Source: Tannerella forsythia
GTDB lineage: Bacteria > Bacteroidota > Bacteroidia > Bacteroidales > Tannerellaceae
Length of the DNA: 32,835 nucleotides
NCBI RefSeq assembly: GCF_001006485.1
Contig: NZ_JUET01000096.1
Span: 1-32,835 of the forward strand
Reading direction: 5' to 3'
The notes beneath the pieces were generated by a model, which was not told the DNA's origin, searched no databases, and saw only the letters and a list, made by a program, of their open reading frames with translations. Shown piece by piece: positions 6,586-14,538 of the stretch. Numbering within the stretch: position 1 is the first letter of the stretch; each line of letters opens with the position of its first letter. The translations under genes were made by a program, and so were the position numbers.

Positions 6586-7314
6586 TTATCGATATGCATA
6601 GCCGCCGTCCACAACGACCACCGAACCATTCATATAATTGTTTTCAATCAACATACGATAGATTTCCGCCACTTCGTCCGGATGACAGAAACGCCCCATC
6701 GCCACCTTCGCCTCAATGTTGCGGCGTATCTCGACCGGTTTGTTCTTTTGCCAGTCGGTATCGACAAAGCCGGGTGCTACGGCATTGACTCGGATACCGT
6801 ACGGCGTGAGGAATTTGACAAGGTTCTTCGTCAGGGCATGAACGGCCGATTTGGTCACACCATAGGATAGCGAGGTGGCATGCGGTTCGATCCCCATCAA
6901 TGAGCCGGTGAACACGACGGCCGCCCCGCGTTGCATACGCCCCACGATGCGCTGAAGCAAAAACACCGGAAAATGCACATTGGCGAAGAATTGTCGTTCC
7001 CATTCGGCAAGATTCATCTCTTCAAACGTCGTGCGATACGTCGTTCCGGCATTCAGCACAAGGGCATCGAGTTTCACGCCCGAATCATTCAGACGATTCT
7101 CGATCCGGTCGATCGATTCCTTCTGCGTGATGTCCGCCTGCAGCATATCGACCTTCACCACATGATCTTTCCGCAACGCGGCGGCGAGGTTCGCGGCGGT
7201 TGTTTCGTCGGTGTTATATGTCAGCAGCAAGTCATACCCTGCCTTGGCCAGACATACGGCTATCGCTCTCCCGATCCCTTTTGTCCCGCCTGTAATCAGT
7301 ACCTGTTTTGTCAT
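6586..7314 (-). CDS. Short-chain dehydrogenase/reductase (FabG-like)
   Basis: This 242-residue NAD(P)-dependent oxidoreductase has the full classical set: cofactor loop GGTKGIG (9-15), NAG (88-90), catalytic Ser138, and YGVTK with Tyr151 and Lys155. The end GSVVVVDGGYAYR is also typical. General annotation would call it a 3-oxoacyl-ACP reductase, but FabG normally sits with fatty-acid genes. Here it is 2 bp behind a TagD-like CTP-transferase and 3 bp ahead of a CDP-alcohol phosphotransferase. In Haemophilus influenzae a CTP-transferase is fused to an SDR that makes ribitol phosphate from ribulose phosphate, so reduction of a keto-sugar phosphate before CTP activation is a reasonable hypothesis. 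Reduction of a lipid keto group is the main alternative. Confidence 0.88.
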   Translation of the reverse strand: MTKQVLITGGTKGIGRAIAVCLAKAGYDLLLTYNTDETTAANLAAALRKDHVVKVDMLQADITQKESIDRIENRLNDSGVKLDALVLNAGTTYRTTFEEMNLAEWERQFFANVHFPVFLLQRIVGRMQRGAAVVFTGSLMGIEPHATSLSYGVTKSAVHALTKNLVKFLTPYGIRVNAVAPGFVDTDWQKNKPVEIRRNIEAKVAMGRFCHPDEVAEIYRMLIENNYMNGSVVVVDGGYAYR

Positions 7315-7316
7315 CG

Positions 7317-7838
7317 TTACTTTGCTTTTTTCGATGCCGTTTTCTTCGGAGCGATATTTTCGGCTGCTGCCGGAGCAACTTCCATCGTTTTTACGGAAAC
7401 AGGTTTTGCCTTTCGTTCATCTTGCAAATGCTTCTCGTACGAGTCGTGAATCGTCTTGCGCAGCGATGACGAGGAGACGCCCGTACCGTAGGGGAAGTAA
7501 AAGACCTGCACATCGGCATCTTTCAGATAGTCGTACTTCCCGAACCAATCATCGCCTACCACAAAAGCGTCGATATTGAGTTTCTTGACAATCTCGGTAT
7601 GATCGAGGGTATGTTGCGGAATGACGATATCGGGTGTTTTGAGCGCTTCGATGATCTGCATGCGTTCGTTAAACGGGATGATAGGAGGCGCCTTATAGGA
7701 GGAAACCAACTCGTCGGTACTTACCCCGACAATGAGGATATCGCCCAGACTGCGTGCATAGTTAATCATGCGTAGATGATTGTAATGGAACATGTCGAAT
7801 GTTCCCGATGTATACACAATCGTTTTATTTTTAAACAT
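7317..7838 (-). CDS. TagD-like CTP:polyol-phosphate cytidylyltransferase
   Basis: The enzyme should couple CTP to a small phosphorylated alcohol (glycerol 3-phosphate, ethanolamine phosphate or similar), giving a CDP-alcohol in the cytoplasm. It has the nucleotidyltransferase signature GTFDMFHYNH (12-21); the usual HxGH reads HYNH, a Gly-to-Asn change. Later, VGDDWFGKYD (94-103) and PYGTGVSSSSLRK (116-128) stand where TagD has RTEGISTT. After about residue 135 a Lys/Ala-rich tail (ending KKTASKKAK) goes beyond the usual family length. It is the first gene of a four-gene operon. A TATCTTTG box lies about 25 bp upstream. The substrate cannot be decided from sequence. Confidence 0.85.
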   Translation of the reverse strand: MFKNKTIVYTSGTFDMFHYNHLRMINYARSLGDILIVGVSTDELVSSYKAPPIIPFNERMQIIEALKTPDIVIPQHTLDHTEIVKKLNIDAFVVGDDWFGKYDYLKDADVQVFYFPYGTGVSSSSLRKTIHDSYEKHLQDERKAKPVSVKTMEVAPAAAENIAPKKTASKKAK

Positions 7839-7862
7839 AATTCCTTTAGCTTACTGGAAGGG

Positions 7863-7870
7863 CAAAGATA
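7863..7870 (-). promoter_or_regulatory. Candidate -7 box for the CDP-alcohol lipid operon
   Basis: The minus strand reads TATCTTTG, a full TAnnTTTG match, about 25 bp ahead of the ATG at 7838. No TTTG is found 19-21 bases further upstream, so only the -7 element is supported. Confidence 0.5.
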
Positions 7871-7933
7871 CGGCTTTTTTCCAATTTTCACCATTTATAC
7901 CTTTTACAATTTATACCCACTTTCACACATATG

Positions 7934-7968
7934 GTTAATAGTTAATGGTCAGTGGTTAATTGTTAACG
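7934..7968. repeat. Heptamer tandem array, array 3 (inverted, degenerate)
   Basis: Five 7-bp steps read GTTAATA, GTTAATG, GTCAGTG, GTTAATT, GTTAACG. GTTAATT is the reverse complement of AATTAAC, which is the same unit as in the arrays at 25-52 and 236-270 in another phase, so this is the same repeat family in the other orientation. Confidence 0.7.
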
Positions 7969-8206
7969 GCTTTACCACAACGAATCCCTCCCCTAAAAAA
8001 CAATCTATTTCTTGAAAAACAGAACACTGCCCCCTCTCTGCTAATTAAGTTATTTTATAAAAATTTAACTTGCAAATATTTACAACACCATCCAATGCAA
8101 CAGGTTTTCATTTGATATTTAACCTAATAAGCAGGAATTAAAAACCGTTCATTGTCCACAGATGATAAAAAAAGACGATAAAAACACAATGAATCTGAAT
8201 TTATCC

Positions 8207-9307
8207 TTACTCAACGTCCAAGTTTTCTTTCGTAAGATCGAGTTTGACATTATCGTTTCCTCCCTTGTCAACATATTCTTTCCGAAGTGGGTTGGCAGTC
8301 GCTTCCCCATACATCTTCCTGCTGCGATAGATATCTATCGAACAGTAAACAGCGTGCCGGAAAGAGACTTCCGATGCTTCGTTACGGCCTGCGATATCAT
8401 ACGCCGTACCGTGGTCCGGCGATGTACGGACGACAGGCAGCCCGGCCGTAAAATTTACGCCGTTATCCATGGCCAAAGTCTTGAATGGGGCCAATCCCTG
8501 ATCATGATACATAGCCAGTACTCCATCAAAATGTCGATACATCTTCGACCCGAAGAAACCGTCGGCCGCATAAGGTCCGAACGACATTACCCCTTCTTTC
8601 TCGGCCTCATTGATGGCCGGAATGATAATCGTCTCTTCCTCGCGCCCCAGCAAACCGGCCTCACCGGCGTGCGGATTGAGCGCCAGCACGGCAATGCGCG
8701 GACGAACAATGCCGAAATCCTGTTTAAGGGAAGTGTTAAAAAGTACGAGTTTGCGCACAATCGCCTCCTGTGTGAGGCTGTCTTTGATTTCCGTCACCGG
8801 TACATGGCCTGTCACCAACGCTACGCGCAAGTCTTCGTTCATCAGCACCATGAGCGAGCGATACCGTCCGTTTTCGCCGAAATACTCTTCGAGGTATTCG
8901 GTATGACCGGGAAAGCGGAAACCTTCGCATTGTATGTTGTGTTTGTTGATCGGCGCCGTTACAAGCGTATCGATCGCGCCGCGTTTAAGATCGGCCACCG
9001 CAGCCTCAAGGGCTTTGAAGGCGGCCTTGCCTCCGTCGGCGGTCGATTCGCCGGGGGTAGCCGTCAGTTCGGCCGGCATACAATTGATGATATTCAACTT
9101 ACCTTCTGCGGCGTCTTCGGCCTTTTGAATGACTTTGAAGCCCAACGGCTCAAATCCCAAGACTTTTTGATACGAAAGGGCGATCTTGAGCGAGCCGTAT
9201 ATCACCGGCGTACAAAGTTCCATCATCCGATCTTCGGCAAATGTCTTCAGGATGATCTCATACCCGACGCCGTTGATGTCGCCGTGCGTAATGCCGACCT
9301 TAATCAT
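8207..9307 (-). CDS. pdxA: 4-hydroxythreonine-4-phosphate dehydrogenase PdxA
   Basis: PdxA oxidises 4-phosphohydroxy-threonine in the DXP-dependent pathway to pyridoxal phosphate. Diagnostic stretches are GITHGDINGVGYEI at the N-terminus, FPGHTEYLEEYFG in the middle, and YHDQGLAPFK followed by VRTSPDHGTAYDIAG near the C-terminus; the histidines in these are the metal ligands of the family. I prefer the ATG at 9307 (366 residues) over 9319 because a GGGAGGG ribosome-binding sequence lies just in front of it. It overlaps the end of the DUF4837 gene by 8 bp, so the two are cotranscribed. The partner gene pdxJ is not in the window. The 453-residue frame on the plus strand over this gene is antisense shadow. 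Confidence 0.93.
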   Translation of the reverse strand: MIKVGITHGDINGVGYEIILKTFAEDRMMELCTPVIYGSLKIALSYQKVLGFEPLGFKVIQKAEDAAEGKLNIINCMPAELTATPGESTADGGKAAFKALEAAVADLKRGAIDTLVTAPINKHNIQCEGFRFPGHTEYLEEYFGENGRYRSLMVLMNEDLRVALVTGHVPVTEIKDSLTQEAIVRKLVLFNTSLKQDFGIVRPRIAVLALNPHAGEAGLLGREEETIIIPAINEAEKEGVMSFGPYAADGFFGSKMYRHFDGVLAMYHDQGLAPFKTLAMDNGVNFTAGLPVVRTSPDHGTAYDIAGRNEASEVSFRHAVYCSIDIYRSRKMYGEATANPLRKEYVDKGGNDNVKLDLTKENLDVE

Positions 9308-10370
9308 TGGCCCTCCCATTTATCGGCTGTTCTTCGTTTTGCGTTTTTTCATTCATGTCGCCGACCGCATCGAGCGGTTGGTCGAATTCGCCCGGCAGAC
9401 GCAACGTGTGCAAAGAAGCCTCGAGCCGACGGATATAGTTTCGTTTATCCGTTTCAGGTGCATACACGAATCCTTCAGCTATCACGACACGGTTGTTGGC
9501 TTCGTCAAGCCGTGCATAACTGACAAAGGGGCCACCCATCATGTCGCCATCCATCTTCCATAAACCGCGTAACACACCGCAATACTTGCCTTGCAGTTTT
9601 TTGACTTCGTACGAGAGTCCGAAAGGTACCGTCGTCATGTGAGAATTTGGGAACGCACCGGGGATATTCGCGCCGAGGATCGAGTCGCGCATCGCTCTGA
9701 GATATTCCTGCGAGAACGTGTTGGCATCGGTATACGGGAACGTATAGACGACCACATCCATGCGACCGGTATTGGCATTGTTCGATGCCCAGTAAAAATC
9801 GGTCGTATCTTTATCGGAAGTAATGTCAGAAGGTACGTTGAGCATCACATCAAACTTGGTTTTAACCTTATCCATCACGCGAGAGCTGTATGTCTCCTGC
9901 ATGACCTGTGCCATGCGTGCCATTTCCACACGGGTAAAATAATCGGTCAGCACCCCTTGATGCAGCTTCAGGTAACCGATGAGCATCGTTTCGTTCGGTG
10001 CCGTAAAATATACGACGGTCTGCCCTGAAGCCCAACGGTCCTTTTCGGTACGCAGCGAGAGCCTCGTATATTTCCCTTCATCAATATCGACCATCAGAAT
10101 GTTGCGGACATACGTCATGAGACCGTTAAAATCGTTCGGTGTGACATACGTGATCCGCATCGCAGGCTCGGCCTGCGGAAGACCGCGTACCGGCTGGCGA
10201 AGTTCCTCTTTCAGCACCGTACCCAGCGTATCATTCCAGTTCGAAGGTGTGGCAACGACCACCACTTCGTACGGCATACCGGTTGCCGTCACTACCGACG
10301 GGGTTGAATGGCAAGCGCCGAGTAACGCCAGCAAAAGTCCCGCCATGAGAGTTAAAATCGGAGTTTTCAT
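9300..10370 (-). CDS. DUF4837 family lipoprotein
   Basis: This 356-residue protein has a lipoprotein signal (hydrophobic run, lipobox LLGAC with cysteine at about residue 19) and so should be anchored in the envelope. The rest matches what I know as DUF4837, a Bacteroidetes family without an assigned function. Recognisable parts are MPYEVVVVATPSNWNDTLG near the start, the central QVMQETYSSRVMDKVKTKFD, and FPYTDANTFSQEYLRAMRDS. The C-terminal 25 residues are polar and probably disordered. It leads a two-gene operon with pdxA (8-bp overlap), with a TACGTTTG promoter box just upstream. Nothing in the sequence explains why it is coupled to vitamin B6 synthesis. Confidence 0.85.
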   Translation of the reverse strand: MKTPILTLMAGLLLALLGACHSTPSVVTATGMPYEVVVVATPSNWNDTLGTVLKEELRQPVRGLPQAEPAMRITYVTPNDFNGLMTYVRNILMVDIDEGKYTRLSLRTEKDRWASGQTVVYFTAPNETMLIGYLKLHQGVLTDYFTRVEMARMAQVMQETYSSRVMDKVKTKFDVMLNVPSDITSDKDTTDFYWASNNANTGRMDVVVYTFPYTDANTFSQEYLRAMRDSILGANIPGAFPNSHMTTVPFGLSYEVKKLQGKYCGVLRGLWKMDGDMMGGPFVSYARLDEANNRVVIAEGFVYAPETDKRNYIRRLEASLHTLRLPGEFDQPLDAVGDMNEKTQNEEQPINGRAND

Positions 10371-10391
10371 CGTGTATAAAAATTTTGTTTA

Positions 10392-10399
10392 CAAACGTA
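10392..10399 (-). promoter_or_regulatory. Candidate -7 box for the DUF4837-pdxA operon
   Basis: The minus strand reads TACGTTTG (TAnnTTTG) about 22 bp ahead of the ATG at 10370. No matching TTTG is present 19-21 bases further upstream. Confidence 0.5.
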
Positions 10400-10449
10400 C
10401 ATAAAAAATTTGATTGTATAACCCGTATGCCCGATAAAATTTCACTTTT

Positions 10450-11496
10450 CTACAAGCGCTTATCTTTTTTTTCGTCGTTCAAACGGGCGGTCGACAACAT
10501 CCCGCAGGCCGCGAAAATATCTTCTCCGCGCGAAGCACGAATCGTACAGACGACGCCTTTCGCATTGAGCGCATCGCGAAACTGCTCCATCCGGGCCGGC
10601 GTACAACTTTTGAGCGGCACCGAAGGAATGGCATGAAAACGGATCAGGTTCACGCGACATGGAATACCCTTAAGCAATGCCGCCAGTGCCTTAACATGTC
10701 CGGGCGTATCGTTCAACCCTTCGAAGAGGATGTATTCGAACGAGACGCGCCGCTGATGTGCAAAATCATATTGTCGCAACAATCCGATCAGGTCGGTGAG
10801 CGAGTAAGCCTTTTCGGCCGGCATCAAGGACAGACGTTCTTCGGGGAAAGGCGAATGCAGGCTGACGGCCAGATGACAGGTGCTTTCGTCGAGAAAACGG
10901 CGCAGACCTTTGGGCACCCCGACGGTCGATACCGTAATCCGCTTGGGGCTCCAGCCGTAACCGTACGGCTCTGTCAGTATTTCAAGCACGTTGAACAGCT
11001 CGTTCGGATTGTCGAACGGCTCACCCATTCCCATAAAGACGACGTTCGTGAGCTTGTCTGACTCGGGTACCGACCGGATCTGATTCAATATCTCGTTCGC
11101 CGTCAAGTTGGCCGAAAATCCCTGTTTGCCCGTCATGCAAAACAAGCATCCCATCTTACATCCTACTTGCGACGAGACGCAAAGCGTCGCCCTGTTTTCG
11201 GCCGGGATAAAGACCGACTCGACCGCACGTTGTTTACCTGTCGAAAAGAGGTATTTGACCGTCCCGTCTATTGAACGTACCGATTCGGCGGGTGCTGCGG
11301 ATCCCACCTCGTATGAGGTTTCGAGCAACTGCCGTTTTGCCAGGGAAATATTCGTCATGTCTGCGATCAAGTCGACTCGTTTCCGGTACAACCAGTCAGC
11401 CATCTGTCGGGCGGCATAGGCCGGCAAACCAACGCCGACGGCCACCTCGCGCAACTGTGCGAGGGTCATCCCCAGCAAACGTTTTTTCGTTTCCAT
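10450..11496 (-). CDS. rlmN: 23S rRNA/tRNA adenine-C2 methyltransferase RlmN
   Basis: RlmN is a radical-SAM enzyme that methylates A2503 of 23S rRNA and A37 of some tRNAs. The radical-SAM cluster motif is present as GCKMGCLFC (Cys113, Cys117, Cys120), followed by MTGKQGF. The second catalytic cysteine lies near the C-terminus in RASRGEDIFAACGML. Other family stretches are NVVFMGMGEPFDNP and KRITVSTVGVPKGLR. The length (348 residues) is normal. It is read in the same direction as ppiD, but a strong terminator at 11557-11593 separates them, so it must have its own promoter, which I could not identify in 11497-11556. Confidence 0.96.
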   Translation of the reverse strand: METKKRLLGMTLAQLREVAVGVGLPAYAARQMADWLYRKRVDLIADMTNISLAKRQLLETSYEVGSAAPAESVRSIDGTVKYLFSTGKQRAVESVFIPAENRATLCVSSQVGCKMGCLFCMTGKQGFSANLTANEILNQIRSVPESDKLTNVVFMGMGEPFDNPNELFNVLEILTEPYGYGWSPKRITVSTVGVPKGLRRFLDESTCHLAVSLHSPFPEERLSLMPAEKAYSLTDLIGLLRQYDFAHQRRVSFEYILFEGLNDTPGHVKALAALLKGIPCRVNLIRFHAIPSVPLKSCTPARMEQFRDALNAKGVVCTIRASRGEDIFAACGMLSTARLNDEKKDKRL

Positions 11497-11556
11497 TGTT
11501 TACGCTATAACACGAACGGACAACATATGAGATCACAAGCGTTCATTCATACACAT

Positions 11557-11593
11557 AAAAAAGGTGTACCAAAACATTGCGTTTTGACACACC
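11557..11593 (-). terminator. Intrinsic terminator behind ppiD
   Basis: On the minus strand GGTGTGTCAAAAC and GTTTTGGTACACC form a 13-step stem with a couple of wobble or mismatch steps around a short loop (plus-strand span 11563-11593), followed by six T (11562-11557). It lies 35 bp beyond the ppiD stop. Confidence 0.85.
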
Positions 11594-11627
11594 CTCTTTT
11601 GTATGATTCATACCCAAAGGGAGGGGG

Positions 11628-13802
11628 TTATTCGAAACGAATCCGATTGTCGGAAATTTCCGCTTCCTCCATCAACTTCTGGATAGCGAAGTAGCCGACA
11701 CGCGGCCCCATCGTTTCTTCTAACGAACGCATCTGCGCCTTTTCATCATAGGCCATGTTTTCTTTCGTACGATTATACACCTTGAAGACGTACACGCCAT
11801 TACTTCCGGCAAGCGGACCAGTCAGCTCGTTCTGAGCGGCATACGCTACGCCTGCATTCAAGACCGGTTCGATACCGATTCCCGAAATACGCGGCGTATT
11901 CATTGTAATGTATTTCACCGTATCGATACGTGAACCCATCGCTTGCGCATAGGCATCAATCGAAGTCAGATTTTTTGCTTTCAGTTCTTTGACAATCTGT
12001 TCGCCTTTCTTCTGCGCCAATAGCTCCATCCGAATCATCGGAGCCACCGACTGCATCGATTGATAACCTTCTGCCAGCACATCGCGAAGTATGGCCACTA
12101 CGTAAGTCGTTCGATATCCGTCGGTATTTGACATTCTCGACTTGCATTCCTTGATGTCTGAAACGATTCCTTTCTTGTCATTCTCGAAAGCCCAGCGAAC
12201 CACCTGACGGGCATCCTGAATGCCGCCGAGATGGTGCTCTTCGGTCGTTACCGTTACATTCTGAACCAGTTCGTAATTACTTTCCTTCACGGCTTCCGTT
12301 ATTTTATCGGCCGTATTGTTTTTCGCCACAAAGCTGTTCAGATCGTTGAACACCTGACTGTATGTCTTATTGCTCGGCGCAACGTCCATGTAGACGTAGC
12401 CTACCTTGTACTTCGGTACACTGGCTGTACGCTCGGTAACTTTCATCAGATGGTAACCGTTCTGCATCTTAATCAAGACCGTCTGATTCAGCGGAGCCGA
12501 AAAGGCTTCCCGCCGGAATTCGGCACCGATATTGCTTTGAGCAATGGCAGCCTCGGTAAGCCATCCCAAATCTGCTCCCGCTTCGGCCGCACCGAACGAC
12601 GAATATTTCTTGGCCAGTTCGTCCATGTCAGCTCCGCCTTTGAGGAGCGTCATCAAGCTGTCGGCCAGATGTGTCAGTTCGTCCGTTACAACGCCCTGTG
12701 ATGCCAGGAAAATATCGCTAACTTTCACCGAATCCGGAGCGGTTTTCTTATCGACAAGTTTATAGACACGATAGCTTTCGTCTTTAAAAACAGGACCTTC
12801 TACGGTACCGATTTCGGCCGTCGAAACAAAATGCTTCAAATCTTCATCACGCATGTCTTTTTCCGAGACAAAGAAATCCATATACGAATTTCTGGAATAT
12901 CTCGATACGATATGTTCGATGCTGTCGGTAGCCATCAGTTGCGTCCTAACGCCTTCTATTTCCTTGCTTACCTGTTCATAATCATCCTGACTCGGACGAA
13001 CATCGACTGCTATATAGTCGAGTACCCTCGCTTCGCTCTGCTTATACTCTTTCTTGCGAAGGTCATACACCTTCCGGATTTCGGAATCGTCTACTTTCAC
13101 CGTCGAGTCGGGAATGGAAGCATACGACTGCATGGCATATACGATATCCGAACTCTCAAGGGTTCCTTCATACGCATCTTTGGCATCAAGAGGATTGGCT
13201 ACAATCGCTTTGGACAATAAATTGGTATATTTTTCCTGCATCCGCTGCATCTTCATGCTACGTTCCCAAAACAACCAGAAGTCGCGCATACGCAGCACTT
13301 CTTCGCGTTGTGCTTCGGGTACAGCCTCTATGTTTTCAAGCGTTTTGAGTATGCCCAAGGCACGCGCTTTGCTGAACTGCTGCGTCTGAGGGTCGATAAA
13401 CAAAGGATTCTGCTGAACGATCTGCGGCACATGATCTCCCTGAATCATGTCGAACAATTCGTCCGAAGTCACATCGATACCGATCTTGTCTAACACGTCT
13501 TTCATCACAATTTCGTGTACCATCGAGTTATATACGCTCTGACGCAATTGCGTAGTCTGATCTTCCGTAAGACTTTGCAGACCATACTGCATCTTGTATA
13601 TTTCGGTCATTTCCTCAATACGCTGCTGATAATCCTGATAATCGACCGGGGTGCCGTCGACCGTCACCACCTGACTCTGAGATTGCCGGAAATACGTCGA
13701 TCCGGAATTCAAAAAGTCCTCTACAATAAATCCGAGTAAAGCAAGCCCCACCACGATAACAAGAAGTGGAGCATGACCTCTAATTTTTTCTAACGTAGCC
13801 AT
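11628..13802 (-). CDS. ppiD: Membrane-anchored periplasmic peptidyl-prolyl isomerase/chaperone (PpiD/SurA type)
   Basis: PpiD-type proteins sit at the exit of the Sec channel and help newly exported proteins fold. This 724-residue protein has a short cytoplasmic start, one membrane helix (about 11-29, APLLVIVVGLALLGFIV) and then a long periplasmic part. The N-terminal SurA-like chaperone domain (about 40-240) contains VDGTPVDYQDYQQRIEEM. One parvulin domain lies at about 355-460, with VKVSDIFLAS near its start and FGAAEAGADLGWL and the run ending MQNGYHLMKVTER near its end. The remaining 250 residues form another helical region. A promoter (13851-13881) and a terminator (11557-11593) bracket it, so it can be a single-gene transcript. 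Typical of Bacteroidales, where it usually follows lptC. Confidence 0.9.
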   Translation of the reverse strand: MATLEKIRGHAPLLVIVVGLALLGFIVEDFLNSGSTYFRQSQSQVVTVDGTPVDYQDYQQRIEEMTEIYKMQYGLQSLTEDQTTQLRQSVYNSMVHEIVMKDVLDKIGIDVTSDELFDMIQGDHVPQIVQQNPLFIDPQTQQFSKARALGILKTLENIEAVPEAQREEVLRMRDFWLFWERSMKMQRMQEKYTNLLSKAIVANPLDAKDAYEGTLESSDIVYAMQSYASIPDSTVKVDDSEIRKVYDLRKKEYKQSEARVLDYIAVDVRPSQDDYEQVSKEIEGVRTQLMATDSIEHIVSRYSRNSYMDFFVSEKDMRDEDLKHFVSTAEIGTVEGPVFKDESYRVYKLVDKKTAPDSVKVSDIFLASQGVVTDELTHLADSLMTLLKGGADMDELAKKYSSFGAAEAGADLGWLTEAAIAQSNIGAEFRREAFSAPLNQTVLIKMQNGYHLMKVTERTASVPKYKVGYVYMDVAPSNKTYSQVFNDLNSFVAKNNTADKITEAVKESNYELVQNVTVTTEEHHLGGIQDARQVVRWAFENDKKGIVSDIKECKSRMSNTDGYRTTYVVAILRDVLAEGYQSMQSVAPMIRMELLAQKKGEQIVKELKAKNLTSIDAYAQAMGSRIDTVKYITMNTPRISGIGIEPVLNAGVAYAAQNELTGPLAGSNGVYVFKVYNRTKENMAYDEKAQMRSLEETMGPRVGYFAIQKLMEEAEISDNRIRFE

Positions 13803-13850
13803 TTAATCTGTTTTCTATGTTTCTATTTATATATCGTTTATTTAGGGGCA

Positions 13851-13881
13851 CAAAGGTACAAAAAAAAAGAAATGACCCAAT
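13851..13881 (-). promoter_or_regulatory. Promoter for ppiD
   Basis: The minus strand shows TACCTTTG (13858-13851), a full -7 match, preceded after exactly 19 bases by ATTG (13881-13878), three of four -33 bases. A run of nine T lies between the boxes. The -7 box is about 50 bp ahead of the ATG at 13802. Confidence 0.65.
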
Positions 13882-13902
13882 TATTTCCTTCTTTTTTTAT
13901 TT

Positions 13903-14529
13903 TCACGACAAAGAGGGTGGGTCTGATTGCATCGTATCAGCTCTCGCCTTGTTCGTTTCTAACGGAATCTCCGCCCCAGCGTTGAAAATCCGGTATTGCG
14001 TAAGGGTCAGATTAGATTCGAAACCCATGCCGGTGTTCACAAAATCGTTTTTTGTAATGCGGATGAAGTGATCGGAATAAATTTTTTTCCCCTGTTCGTC
14101 CCAAAACAAAAGCTCGGTTTCGAACTGCTCACCTTCAAGGTTTTTGACACGCACGTTGCCCGACAGCTTCCAAAGTTCTTTCCGTTTATAGTAATAAGCC
14201 GTATCGGCATCAACACTCGCTTCGACCCGAAAGAGCGAGTCAAACTTTTCCAGATGTACTTTCTCCGGGAAGAACCAGTACGGCTCTTCCGCTTCGTCGA
14301 ACATCAGCCATTCTGCAGTCACGACTTTATACCGGGTAATCCCCGAATCGGATACCATCGTCACGATTTGAGTCGCTTTCATCGTGTAGGAATTATTCGG
14401 ATCAAACCCGACATCAACGATTTCTTTCTTCTCGCCGCCACACGAAACGAGAGCGCATAAAAAAGGCATAGCAACCACTCCAAAGAGGATTGCTATGCGA
14501 GATTTGTTGCTTGAGTGCAGATGCGTCAT
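13903..14529 (-). CDS. lptC: LPS export protein LptC
   Basis: LptC is the inner-membrane-tethered bridge that takes LPS from LptBFG and passes it to LptA. This 208-residue protein has a signal ending in a lipobox-like LVSCGG (cysteine about residue 30), so it may be a lipoprotein here and not a single-helix protein as in E. coli. The LptC fold is suggested by YKVVTAEWLMFDEAEEPYWF, then WKLSGNVRVKNLEGEQFETE and the DEQGKKIYSDHFIRITKND strand pattern typical of LptC/OstA-like domains. It lies 9 bp behind the TPR gene in the same transcript. LptE is encoded about 10 kb away in another operon of this window. Confidence 0.88.
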   Translation of the reverse strand: MTHLHSSNKSRIAILFGVVAMPFLCALVSCGGEKKEIVDVGFDPNNSYTMKATQIVTMVSDSGITRYKVVTAEWLMFDEAEEPYWFFPEKVHLEKFDSLFRVEASVDADTAYYYKRKELWKLSGNVRVKNLEGEQFETELLFWDEQGKKIYSDHFIRITKNDFVNTGMGFESNLTLTQYRIFNAGAEIPLETNKARADTMQSDPPSLS

Positions 14530-14538
14530 TCCGCGTTT

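Larger units (their letters stand above)
7839..8206. other. Gene-free stretch between pdxA and the CDP-alcohol operon
   Basis: These 368 bases are AT-rich. They hold the -7 box for the leftward operon (7863-7870) and a degenerate heptamer array (7934-7968). Between about 8010 and 8206 I see no gene, no tRNA-like fold and no convincing terminator for pdxA. Confidence 0.6.

Noticed and set aside
8162-9523. 453-residue open frame on the plus strand
   Set aside because: It lies antisense to pdxA and the end of DUF4837, both with clear family motifs. The translation has no recognisable domain and is rich in Arg, His and Phe as expected from a shadow frame.
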